Shown here one piece after another: positions 45,665 to 54,819 of a stretch of 64,000 bases of DNA. The stretch spans positions 248,001 to 312,000 of the forward strand of contig NC_083397.1 in NCBI RefSeq assembly GCF_030864355.1. The letters are read 5' to 3'. The DNA is from Cutaneotrichosporon cavernicola (taxonomy: Eukaryota; Basidiomycota; Tremellomycetes; Trichosporonales; Trichosporonaceae). Below the pieces are notes generated by a model. It had not been told where the DNA came from, ran no database searches, and saw nothing but the letters and a program-made list of their open reading frames with translations. Numbering within the stretch: the first letter of the stretch is position 1; each line of letters begins with the position of its first letter. A program made the position numbers and the translations under genes.

Positions 45665-47032
45665 CTTGGAGAGGTCCACGACATCCTAGGGCTCGGTCGG
45701 TGTGGACTCATGAACGCGGTACAGTCGACCACCGCCGGGCTCCTAGTCCCCGTATACACAGCACTTGGAACACCGCTTCTGGAGGAGTCTCCGGTGCTGA
45801 AACTTGGTTCGTGCTGGTTGGAAGTGAGCGTTGGAAGAAGAGGATCGTTGGAAACCCCAGGCCGGGTAGTGATGGAGCTTGCAAGAGTGGTTCGGAATGT
45901 GGTAGATGCATAAACACCGTATGCAAGAGGTAACTTTAGATCTGCAAACAGTTGTGTAGGAAGACGGGTGCTTGGGCCAATCAGGCATAAAGTCCCAGTA
46001 GGGTGGCGTCGTGATGGCCATTGAGCAAGATGTTTGGGTGGGACCGTGCGGAGTCCACCGCTACAGCCCATGTGCTATCTTGGCTAGCTTCTGGACCATC
46101 AAGCCGTATCCCATATCATACTCGAGCAGCTTCAGCGTGGAAGCAGAAAACTGGTTCGGCTCTTGGTCAGGCTGCGGGTCAGGCTGCGGATTAGGCTTCC
46201 CATCGTCGGTGCGCCTCCACGCTCCGACCTCTTCACAGCACCGTCCCCGCCTACCCATAGCCCCGCCCGGACCTAACCACAGCCCCGCCACCGTCCTCTC
46301 TCCGCCTGCACTGCTTTGATGGCGGCCCATGCGGACTAGCCTCATCGGTAGTTGCTTTCCGGCGACTGATCATTCGAGACTCTGTTACCAAACGACGCCA
46401 TCCTGTGTCCGATTGGTCTCGGCGGGCTGTTCCCGGGCTGTTCCCCGCTCTCTCTGCACGTCCCGTACATGAAAATTTACGCCACATGACAGCTGGTCCG
46501 GATATGGCGGCCTGAGTAAGGGGGGATCGTGCACACTGTCCTGTGAGGCCGAGTCGAGTAGAACTGCGGCAGGAGGTTAATAGTTGAAAAGAGGAGTTTC
46601 CTCGACACGTCCTGCGGCTAGGAGCCGGCTACAAAGAGGGATTGAACTCTTGCCTATACACCCTCTTCATCGCCTCACTCATCCTTCATCCGCCGTTTAG
46701 GATGAATAACTAACGATTGTTGGGTTACTTCCTAAACAGGATTCGTTAACATCATCTATCCATATAGTTCGGAGCCGTGTATCAGTTGGAGAACGCCCAA
46801 AGCTGTGACAACAAGCCCCACGATGAATCACAGAGACCCTGATCACGGAGAACCTAAAGGTACCCACTCCTCCTTTCAATATCTCTTACTGATCCATTAC
46901 CATGTACGACTACAACGCCTTAATGTTCTCCTGAATTAACCGCACCGATATGGGCAGCTCGCCTTGTTACGGCGTTGTTGAGCGGATCGTCGCGAGTGTT
47001 CAAGTCGCTCACCGCTCTTGGTTACGGTGTTG
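45665..47032. other. Intergenic within the Cys-rich island
   Basis: No supportable gene. A minus-strand frame near 46200-46065 reads PNPQPDPQPDQEPNQF and continues to a stop, but no start or splice partner was found. A T-arm-like hairpin near 46640 is not part of a tRNA. Confidence 0.35.
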
Positions 47033-47125
47033 CTAGCCGCAATGGGGAGGGAGGGGGCAGGCGCAGTGAATCTCGCAGCCGCCGCAGCCGGAGCAGCACG
47101 AGCACGAGCCGGGGAGGTGGGACAT
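47033..47125 (-). CDS. Cys-rich metallothionein-like peptide B
   Basis: ORF of only 30 aa (ATG 47125, TAG 47035-47033), with nine Cys: the central CSCCSGCGGCEIHCACP has exactly the same Cys spacing as gene A (C-x-C-C-x2-C-x2-C-x3-C-x-C-P), including the shared His before the fifth spacing. The 5' leader contains a well-formed 31-nt intron (47172-47142: GTACGT donor, CTGAC branch site, CCCAG acceptor), and a TATATAAGG element lies at 47290-47282. A spliced leader plus TATA plus conserved motif argue that this tiny ORF is genuine. Confidence 0.65.
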   Translation of the reverse strand: MSHLPGSCSCCSGCGGCEIHCACPLPPHCG

Positions 47126-47141
47126 TTTTTACGTGAGTGGG

Positions 47142-47172
47142 CTGGGGTCAGCACCCAAGTGGTGTTACGTAC
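47142..47172 (-). other. 5' UTR intron of Cys-rich gene B
   Basis: GTACGT donor at 47172, CTGAC branch site, acceptor CCCAG ending at 47142, 31 nt long, 17 nt before the ATG. Inferred from consensus only. Confidence 0.5.
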
Positions 47173-47281
47173 TTTGAAAGCGTGAGGGATTGGGCTCTTG
47201 GTTGGGCTGGGTTGGGCTTTGGAGGCGGGTGCTGGAAGTTTGAGAGTAAACTGTCGTGGTGAGAGCCAGAGGCAGGTCAGG

Positions 47282-47291
47282 CCTTATATAT
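47282..47291 (-). promoter_or_regulatory. TATA box of Cys-rich gene B
   Basis: ATATATAAGG on the minus strand, about 160 bp before the ATG, and about 110 bp before the donor of the leader intron. Confidence 0.5.
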
Positions 47292-48347
47292 TGCTCGACA
47301 CAGTCTGGTAGAAAAGTCTCATACTTTTTTCTGAGTTGACACACTTTGCACCGTGGTTACTCGCCTCCAAGGCATAGGTGGCGCACGGACAGTGGCGTAT
47401 GTCTTTTGGGGAAGACTCGGACTGGTCTCGCCTCGTCGTTGGTGCGGAGAGGCTCTCGTGAGTGCCAGTGGTAGCTGTGTGGAGAGAAGTGGCGTGGTCT
47501 TATTGCACGCGATGTGGTGCGAGTCCGCCTTGTGAGTAATACCACATACTCCCAGTATTCAGCGGAATCTGGTGAGTCGTTGGAAACCAGTTGACAGAGG
47601 AATCTGGTGCGTCACTGGGAACCAGTTGACAAGTTGCGATGACGCAGTTAGCGCTGAAGGGAGGCAGCGAAGGCTGGCTGTCACGTTCTGAACGATGGTT
47701 TGTGGAGCCAGACATTGTGTGTGGTCCATAGGAAAGTATGAGGTTGTGTGGATGTCTGTCGGATAAGGCCGGGCGCGTAGACGCCAAATTCTTGCACGGA
47801 CGCGTGAATCTGTGGGGTTGAGAACGCACTGGTTCCCTAGGAGAACACCGATAATGGGGAACCGGCAACGGGTGACAGACCGGGGCGGATCCTACGCACG
47901 GATGCGGCTGTAGATAATGCAGAACGTCCAAGTGATTGGTTCGCCTTCGTGACGTCGGAGGAGGAGGACAAAGCGTGGGGCCTTGGATAGTCACTGGAGG
48001 TCACCGAGTGACTGTGTAATGTCCACGTCGCATCAATTCAGCTGCGAAAATGGGCTCGGACATACGCGTCTTCCGAGAGGAACGGGCGTCATATCCCCGG
48101 GTGACAATAGCCACTAGACTTGCGGGATAGCAGTGGGAGCGGGTTGAATTACCCGAAGTGATGGCGCAACAACGACTCGATGAGCCGGATGATGGGTTGT
48201 AATCACAACAGGGAAAGGTGGCCACAATGCCCTCGCGCATGTAACTATCACCTCTTGCATCTTCTACGGTCTACTCCAACTTCTCTGCTATTCTCCTCTT
48301 CTGCTACGTCATTGCCGCTCGAGTTGTTGACTATCTGCTGATAGGAA
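47292..48347. other. Intergenic within the Cys-rich island
   Basis: About 1 kb with no gene or RNA recognised. A near-duplicate 27-bp segment (GAATCTGGTGAGTCGTTGG and GAATCTGGTGCGTCACTGGG, both followed by AACCAGTTGACA) lies at 47570-47630. Confidence 0.35.
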
Positions 48348-48541
48348 TCAGCCAGGGGTGCAGATACACGTGCCGCCCAGAGCCCTGTCATCAGCCTGTC
48401 CCCTGTCTGAACTTACACGCAGCCACATTTGTTACAGGCACACTCTGGGCGGCCGCAGGTGGAGATGTTGGGGTTGGATTCGTTGGTGGGGTTGTTAGTC
48501 TGGGTCAGAGAAATCGCGGGATTACTTACGTTGGTGAACAT
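48348..48541 (-). CDS. Cys-rich metallothionein-like protein C, three exons
   Basis: Exons 48541-48530 (12 nt), 48499-48417 and 48384-48348 give 43 aa. Introns are 30 and 32 nt with CTGAC and CTGATGAC branch sites. After an Asn/Thr-rich lead (NTNNPTNESNPN) come seven Cys: CGRPECACNKCGC, then across the second intron TCICTPG. The C-x-C and C-x2-C patterns are typical of fungal metallothioneins. Without the second splice the frame would stop after two more codons with five Cys. A TATATGA-type element lies at 48592-48585, about 45 bp upstream. Unlike A and B it lacks the C-x-C-C-x2-C core. Confidence 0.65.
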
Positions 48542-49011
48542 GGTGCGTTGGAGCGATGAGTGGAAAGGCAGCGTCGAGCGAGGTTCATATATTCCGTCGA
48601 ACGAGTCGAGTGGAAAGAACACGGGAACCAAAAGGATGCCAAGTGCCACTTCCAACGCGAAACCCCTCTGTTTCGCCAATGAACATGCGACCGTGCCTGC
48701 ATTAGAAGTAGGCAATCGTGGAACATGCTTCTGCCCCCGAATCAACTGTATGGGATGGTCATTATGCGATCATGTGACAACCCAAGACAAGGTATGGGGG
48801 CGAGGCCCCCTTGTCTTTACTAGCTCCACCACCGTCGGAGGCCGCGATGAGAAAAGGTGGCGGAAGGGGCTGCAACATTCAGGTGAAAATCGAAGCTGCT
48901 CTGAGGTGACGCACAATCAGTGCGGAGAAGACAAGAAGGCTGTGAGCGAGTGCGTGACGTGGAACACCGAAGGAGGCAAACAAAAGGTGCGACCAGACCA
49001 AGTGGGCCAGT

Positions 49012-49094
49012 TATCGCCACCAAGTCTCGATCTTGGGACCTCGAGGTGATCATACTAGTATGAGCCTCGCGCTCTTCCACTAAGCTATAGCGAT
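49012..49094 (-). tRNA. tRNA-Met (CAT) with 11-nt intron
   Basis: Read on the minus strand from 49094. Acceptor ATCGCTA pairs with TGGCGAT (one T-G pair), discriminator A. D-arm GCTTAGTGGAAGAGC; anticodon stem CGAGG/CCTCG with loop CT-CAT-A plus A38 after an 11-nt intron; T-arm CCAAG-ATCGAGA-CTTGG. All stems close. The A1-U72 pair and A at position 54 are hallmarks of initiator tRNA, but the anticodon stem lacks the three consecutive G-C pairs of initiators and the gene has an intron, so elongator versus initiator is unresolved. Confidence 0.75.
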
Positions 49095-49565
49095 GTGAAT
49101 GCCATGTTTGTGTTCGAAGCTGCCTCGTCTTAAAACATCACGTTCCACGTAGCCTTGCGTCCAGCTGCCGTACCTTGATATCTTGCAGTGCATCTATCTA
49201 GCCCGTGACTGCCATTCTATGCACCTAATCACCTCTCTCTATCGGAGACGGTAGGCTACGACGACTGCCGCACCCCGCAGACCTCCAGCCCGATTCCGAC
49301 CTCCCCAACTCCTACAGTTTTAGACATTTTCTCCCTCATGTTAAAGGTGCTGCGTCCGCGTCGTTGATCCGACAACGTAGGATATAAACAATGCACAATA
49401 TTGCACATTGCACGCTACACCTCCCCCAAGCGGTCGTCTCACTTTCTTCATCTTGTCTTCCCTAAATTCCCCCGCTATCGAATTTCTTCCTATCGAAATG
49501 AATAACTTGTTTCTCGTAAACCTCGAGGCTGTTTTGCGTACACAAAACCTCTAAAGATGTCTTAC

Positions 49566-49689
49566 CCTCCGCCTCGTAGTGGTCACAGCAGAAACAGAGG
49601 TAGCCACACCCGTGGCAGTACGGTCACTCGCAGGCTGCCTGGCAGTGGTTTCTGTCATTGCAGGGCAGGCAGGGCCCGTTGTTGTAGTG
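49566..49689 (-). pseudogene. Broken Cys-rich relative D
   Basis: Minus-strand frame with ten Cys in 38 codons: PCLPCNDRNHCQAACE, then an in-frame TGA (49626-49624), then PYCHGCGYLCFCCDHYEAEG, ending exactly at a GTAAG donor (49565). The second part has the spacing C-x2-C-x3-C-x-C of genes A and B, and the TGA sits where they have the preceding Cys (C-x2-C-x2-C-x3-C-x-C). No ATG exists in this frame upstream; the nearest upstream in-frame codon triplet is also a stop. A TATA-like stretch is at 49830-49821. Either a decayed paralogue or a coincidence of Cys-dense codons; spliced alternatives that skip the TGA are also conceivable. Confidence 0.4.
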
Positions 49690-49839
49690 CGCTCAATGGG
49701 GGCGAGGCACGGTTTGCTTGTTTGGTTGGTGGGTGGGTCAGTAGGTGTGAGGTTGAGGTGGAGACTGAGTGAGTGAGCAAATGAGAGAGTGAGTGAATGA
49801 GAGAGATGGGAAGGAGGAGTTAATATTTTACTTGGGGAC

Positions 49840-50656
49840 AAGGCAGTGAAGTGTTGTGTATTGTGCTGACAAGATCGACATGTTCCAAGCACAATGTACT
49901 AGATCAACTCGCGGATCGTCCAGGTCGGCAAGATCACATGTACTGTATCACCAGGGAGGTGACTCACGATACGTCCTGGGATACCAGTCAACACGTCGAG
50001 CTGGTACACGAGCCACACATCCAGTGACCCGCCACAAGAGCACCATCTGCTGTGCCCGACCATTATTCAAGTCCACCTGTACAGTGACGCCCGTTTGCTG
50101 ACGATCCCGACTGGGTTATAGCTTGCAATCCTGTACATCTCCTTTCCCGCCACAACGAGGTATCTCAACATCCCCGCCCACGACTGTGACATCTCAACAT
50201 CCCCGCCCACGACTGTGACATCTCAGCATCCCAGCACTGCATCTAGGTATCCCATGCCCGAACCATGTATGCAGAACTACCCAGCCAGTGGAGTGCATCA
50301 TGCCAAAGTGTGCATGTCAAAAGTTGATCGCGGTGCTCAATTTGTGGTTTGTCTCCATCCAACCATACAACAAGTGCTGGTTTCGGGTAATACATGCTTT
50401 GAATCACTGCAGCGGATCGATCTGTCCCGTCCAGCAGCCACGGGAGTGTGCGAAGCGTTGACAGGCACTGTAGTAACTGCTGTGCCATGGTGACGCAACA
50501 CAAACGTGGTGGGAAAGTGAGTGATATCGGAAGTAGTAAGGCAGTATATCCGCAGCTCCCCTAACGAGTACTGACCAAGTGCACAGGGTGCGTTAGAATG
50601 GTGCACCTCTCAACCCCTCGCTGATACTGAAACAAGTGCAACAGGTAAAGATAGTA
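49840..50656. other. Intergenic with a short tandem repeat
   Basis: No gene. Contains the 29-bp direct repeat listed separately. The 3' end of ERO1 begins at 50657. Confidence 0.4.
50162..50232. repeat. 29-bp tandem direct repeat (2.4 copies)
   Basis: Two perfect 29-bp copies (50162-50190, 50191-50219) beginning ATCTCAACATCCCCGCCCAC, followed by a diverged partial third copy from 50220. Confidence 0.9.
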
Positions 50657-52340
50657 CTACAGCTCCGTCTTGCGGGTAGATGCGAGCCAGCGGGCAACGG
50701 CACCGACGCACCCGCGACAGTGGCGCCTCACGGCCTCGAGGATCGCAAGTACGGCAGTGCCGAGTGCTCCCGGGCCAGACGCGACCCACGAGTATGATGT
50801 CGTCGCGAGCTCGTCGCTTTCCCGCTTCTCCTTCTCCGCGGCGATCGCAGCCTCGGCCGCGATCCGCTCAGCCCACATCTCCCGGAAACTGGCTACCGAG
50901 TGCAATGTCTCGGCCACGCGGTGAAGCGTGTTGAACAGTGCAACGACCTCTGTGCGGCGCAGGAGGTCGGGGTTGGTTTCTGGGTTCAAGTCCTTCTCGT
51001 CAAGCGCAAAGAGGATCTTGAGGGCGGTGCCGAAGCCCGAGACCTGGAGTTTGCCCCACATCCTGCACTTGTCGCAGCCGACGCAGTCCATGATACGGCT
51101 GACGTTGCGGAAGTGGCTCTTGAACTGCTGCATCACGATTGGCGCGTCGGGGTCAGTGAAGAATGCGCGTTCCTCGAAGCTCGACGCAATGTCGGCGCGT
51201 TCGGCGAGCGCGAGCAGCCTCTCAAAGGACGTACGGGTTGCGTCGTCAACTGCTCCACGGGCAGTACCCTCATTCAAACGGAGAGATGGGGGCGTGATCG
51301 CGATATCGTATGCGTGGAAGTATGGTGCGGCGCGTGCAACAGCACGCAGAAGGAGGACGGCGTTGAAGTAGACATTGCCGAGTCGTTCAGGGAACTTGGC
51401 CAAGCGCCAGATGAAGCAGTCGAGGTTCGGGACCCAGGTGCCTGTCTCGCGGTCAAGCCAGTTGGCGCAGATGCTCGTTGCAATAGACGCGTGAAGGCCT
51501 GCGGTCAGCTAGTCCGTGACGATCTTGCGCTGGGAAGCTCACCAGAGATGACGCGGTAGTACAGCTTCTTCTCCTCGCACGTCTCGGCTGGCGCAAGACC
51601 AGCCCGCTGCATGTCATCGCCCATTGCGCCCATCCCAAATGAGGGAGGCGCGACGCTACGTCCCCGCCCGGCCTTGGCATCTGCGATGCTCGCCTCCGAC
51701 AGTCCAAAGCAGTTCTCCTGGTAAATAGCCTTCCAGATATCGTGCGCGCTGCCTCCAGCGTAGCCGGTGTATCGCTCAGGATTGAGGGTGAGGTCGACAT
51801 ACACGCCCCCTAGCGTTAGTGCCTCGCCTCTCGGAAGCGCCTCACCAGGACTGGCGTCGTCGTCCGTTGCGCAAAAGTCGTCGTTGCGGAAGTAACAGCC
51901 TGCCATGCCCTCGGCCTCCTCGGCGTCGGGCAAGCGTACTTCGGACAGAGCACTAGCCCGCCATTTCTCGGGAATCTCAGAGTCGTCGGCCTCCTGCACC
52001 GCACACGCTCGGTTCATGCACATCCCGCTGTCATCTTTCCAGAACGGGCACTCGCGGTACAGGTCGACCTTGTAGTACTTGAAGAAGGGAAAGGACACGA
52101 GGTCATGCACGGCCGGGAAGAGCTCGTTGTTGAGTCCCTCGATGGTCTCGTACGCGCAGTTGGTGGCCTCGATGGGTCCGGATGGCTGGTGTCAGACGCG
52201 TCTAGCTAGGGTCGTCGAACGCTGCAGTATCCCTGTGGCTTGCCCTCTAGGACGTCGCTTGCTTCGGGAGGCGCGACGGCGGCCGCGAGGGCGAAAAAGA
52301 GCGTGAATAGGAGCATGGAATGAGTGTGGAGCGCAATCAT
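50657..52340 (-). CDS. ERO1: ER oxidoreductin Ero1
   Basis: FAD-dependent thiol oxidase that reoxidises PDI in the ER lumen. Exons 52340-52221, 52185-51543 and 51498-50657 give 534 aa. A signal peptide is evident (SMLLFTLFFALAAAVAPP). YCS joins across the first intron (atypical GTTCGA donor) to PSGPIEATNCAYETIEGLNN. The shuttle pair C-x4-C lies in CPFWKDDSGMCMNRACAV. FAD-site residues fit YTGYAGGSAHDIWKAIYQEN. The active-site C-x2-C-x2-C is DCVGCDKCRMWGK. The C-terminus may form a short hydrophobic tail that keeps the protein at the ER membrane, as in yeast Ero1. Confidence 0.96.
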
Positions 52341-52644
52341 GCGCACATGAGAGGGTGAAGAGGAGTAGAGTTGTTCAATCGATGCAAGCTAATCACGAGA
52401 ACAATGAATGGCGGTGTCAGTCTCCCGAGGCTCCCCAGTCTCCCCAGCCTTGAGTCTCCACACCCAGGGGCGGTGGCCGATCGATATCTCCACTGTATAC
52501 CCGAGTACTTAAGCCCACGTGGGGTTAGGTACTGCTTCCTCTGTACCAAGATTCATCAACAGTCAAAGCGAACAAATAGACTCTCATCATCACACACTCA
52601 TCTTCTTCACCTTTGAGACATACACCTACCTCAACACCGACACC

Positions 52645-53390
52645 ATGGTCAGCTCAAGACCCTTTGATGTAGCTGACTCCAGTCATCCCTCGCAATGGCG
52701 CGCCTTACAGAGGAGCGCAAGCAGTGGCGCAAGGACCATCCATTCGTACGCGCCCTGCTGACTGGACTGACCGCAGGGCTTCTACGCGCGTCCACAGAAG
52801 AAGGAGGACGGAACTCTCAACATGATGGTATGGGACGTCGGAATCCCTGGCAAGGAAGCTGTGAGTCCGAGTTCGCTATTGGCGTTAGTTAAAGCTTACG
52901 GTAGACGGACTGGGCAGGTGGCATGTATTGTGTCGTCATGACCTTCCCCGAAGGTGAGCTTTCCACTTGCGCATGAAGCTGACGGCAGACTATCCCACCA
53001 AGCCTCCAAAGTGTGCGTTGTGCGCCTAGATGCTACGGCACGAGTAGGCTACAGCCGCTGACAGCAGGCAAGTTCAGCCCCCCTCTGTTCCATCCCAACG
53101 TGTACCCCAGTGGGACAATCTGCCTTTCCATCTTAGATGAGGAGAAGTCGTGGAAGCCGGCGATTAGCATCAAGCAGGTGAGCTAGTTCAGCCTCCACTT
53201 AGCTTACACCAGATCGTCCTCGGCATCCAGGACCTGCTGCAGCACGCTAACATTGGCGACCCAGCCCAGATTGACGCGTACACCATGTACAAGTGAGCTA
53301 GGCCACTACCATCAAGCTGACAGCAGGAACAACCGCGACCAGTACGACAGCAAGATCCGCCAGCAGGCCAAGGAGCGCCGTCCAAAGTAG
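52645..53390 (+). CDS. UBC9: SUMO-conjugating enzyme E2 Ubc9
   Basis: E2 enzyme transferring SUMO to substrates. Eight exons: 52645-52647 (the ATG alone), 52683-52745, 52777-52860, 52905-52953, 52989-53012, 53068-53177, 53213-53292, 53327-53390; 158 aa, the family length. Splicing directly after the ATG gives [20 protein letters not shown], matching the yeast/human N-terminus far better than starting at the later ATG 52695. [29 protein letters not shown] (active Cys in TICL), [19 protein letters not shown] follow. All seven introns are 31-55 nt. The first has a GTCAGC donor. Confidence 0.97.
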
Positions 53391-53524
53391 CCTGCACTCT
53401 TGATTTGTCGTTGTCTGTATAGCATTCCGCGCTTGCGAGCATGTACCGCCTACCTAATGTCATTACAAATACATCATCAAGACGTTCCTGTTCGTCCCGA
53501 GCTTGGTTTTCGTCTTCGCGTCGT

Positions 53525-54637
53525 TCACTTGCGTACGGAGAAGTAGTCGCGCTGGAAATGCACGAGGCTATCAGCCCCCTCGCACCGCTCAGCCTTGAGC
53601 ACGCGGCAGATGAACAGCTCGCTCCCCTCCTTGCTGCTACTCGTCTTGCCACCAACATCCCGCAGTGGGAGATTATGCACCACCTGGCACTCGAGGCATC
53701 CCACGGCTGATTTGAGCGCAGGTGGATCGCGGGTGTCCCACTCATCGCTGCGGAAAATGGCCGAGTGGTCGATACCTGGTGTAGCAAGCTCGTCCGCCAC
53801 GCCCTGGTTATCACCAGCCAGCAAGCTGATAGTGAGACGTGTCGGCGCGGCTCGAGGGGCACAAAGATGCGCTGGGACGGGTTCGCCGCTCGTGCGAGGA
53901 GAGGAAGGAGGAGGACGTAGGCAATCGGCCATTCGACTCGGGAGGCGAAGGGAGAACGCGACGAGGGGATGTGGTTCGAGCGTGAGAGATGCGAAGGAAG
54001 TGAGCGTCGCGCCGTGGAATGGTGTCGTTTCGTTATCAGTCCGCGCGACGGCCACGACGACGGGCTGGTGTTAGCAGGGCGGTTGGAGGGGGTTCGATGG
54101 GGATTGTTGGCCGCAGTTGGCGGATAAAGGGGCGACGGGCTAGGGAGGGAAGGGTTGAAGGGTTGAAGGGCTGAAAGGAGATGTGGGAGGAGAGAAGAGG
54201 GTAGTGCAATCGATGAGAGGAGAACTCACCTGCGCGACGGAACGGAGCACCTCACGCATCTGCGCGCCCGCCTCATCATCACTCTTCTTCCCCTGCAGTT
54301 CAGCAGAGACGGGATGTCCGCAAGACGGTTCATCACACGGAGCCGGGAAGGGCGGCGGGGGATGGTGGTGTTGTTGGGGAGGGAGGCGGTATGCTGGTGG
54401 TGCGGGCGAACGGTAGGCGTTCCGCCATCGTTCAGCATTACTTGGGATATTGCTGGGACTGGTGGTACTAGGCGGTGGAGAGGGGGCCGGATCCCATGGT
54501 GGCCGGAGCCAGTCGGGTGGTCTGAAAGCTGGTGGGGATGGCGCTGGCGCAGACGTTGCGCTCGCGTGCGCTTGGAGGTCTGAGACGAGTTCGCGGGCGC
54601 GGCGGAGCCAGAGGGCTGCTCCGCGCGGGGGATTCAT
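53525..54637 (-). CDS. Flavin-reductase-domain (FMN-binding split barrel) protein
   Basis: Exons 54637-54230 and 54064-53525 give 315 aa. The first ~115 residues are Pro/Ser-rich, possibly a targeting or disordered region. The domain starts QMREVLRSVAQ, then joins across the intron to PVVVAVARTDNETTPFHGAT and LTSFASLTLEPHPLVAFSLR, LPSRMADCL, the typical opening of flavin reductase-like proteins. The end (CLECQVVHNLPLRDVGG, ELFICRVLKAERC, PLVHFQRDYF-like) matches the fold's last strands, where the substrate-side loop has an insertion. Fungal relatives are often mitochondrial; a flavin cofactor is expected from the family, the substrate is unknown. Convergent with UBC9 (134 bp). Confidence 0.85.
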
Positions 54638-54819
54638 GGTCGGTAGGAGGAGATGATGGGAAGATTGGAGATGAGACTTCGGTCGGCAAACAAGGGCAAG
54701 GCGAAGTAAGCGGGGTTGTGTGATCTCCGCTTGGTGCCTGGGTGGATTTTGGCCACCCACCCAACCTCAAATCTCATACGATCATAATCTCATGTTTTGA
54801 TCCATCCACAATCACAACC

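Noticed and set aside
46600..46680. T-arm-like hairpin (AGTTCAATCCCTCT on the minus strand) considered as a tRNA
   Set aside because: The loop would be eight bases and no acceptor, D or anticodon stems pair in register.
49557..49776. Plus-strand hydrophobic frames opposite the Cys-rich frame D
   Set aside because: Ala/Val runs are the mirror of TGC codons on the other strand; no splice or family support.
50162..50232. CRISPR-like array
   Set aside because: Eukaryotic sequence; repeats are directly adjacent with no spacers.
44757..50656. Transposon remnant as explanation of the island
   Set aside because: No terminal repeats, transposase or reverse transcriptase frames could be seen.
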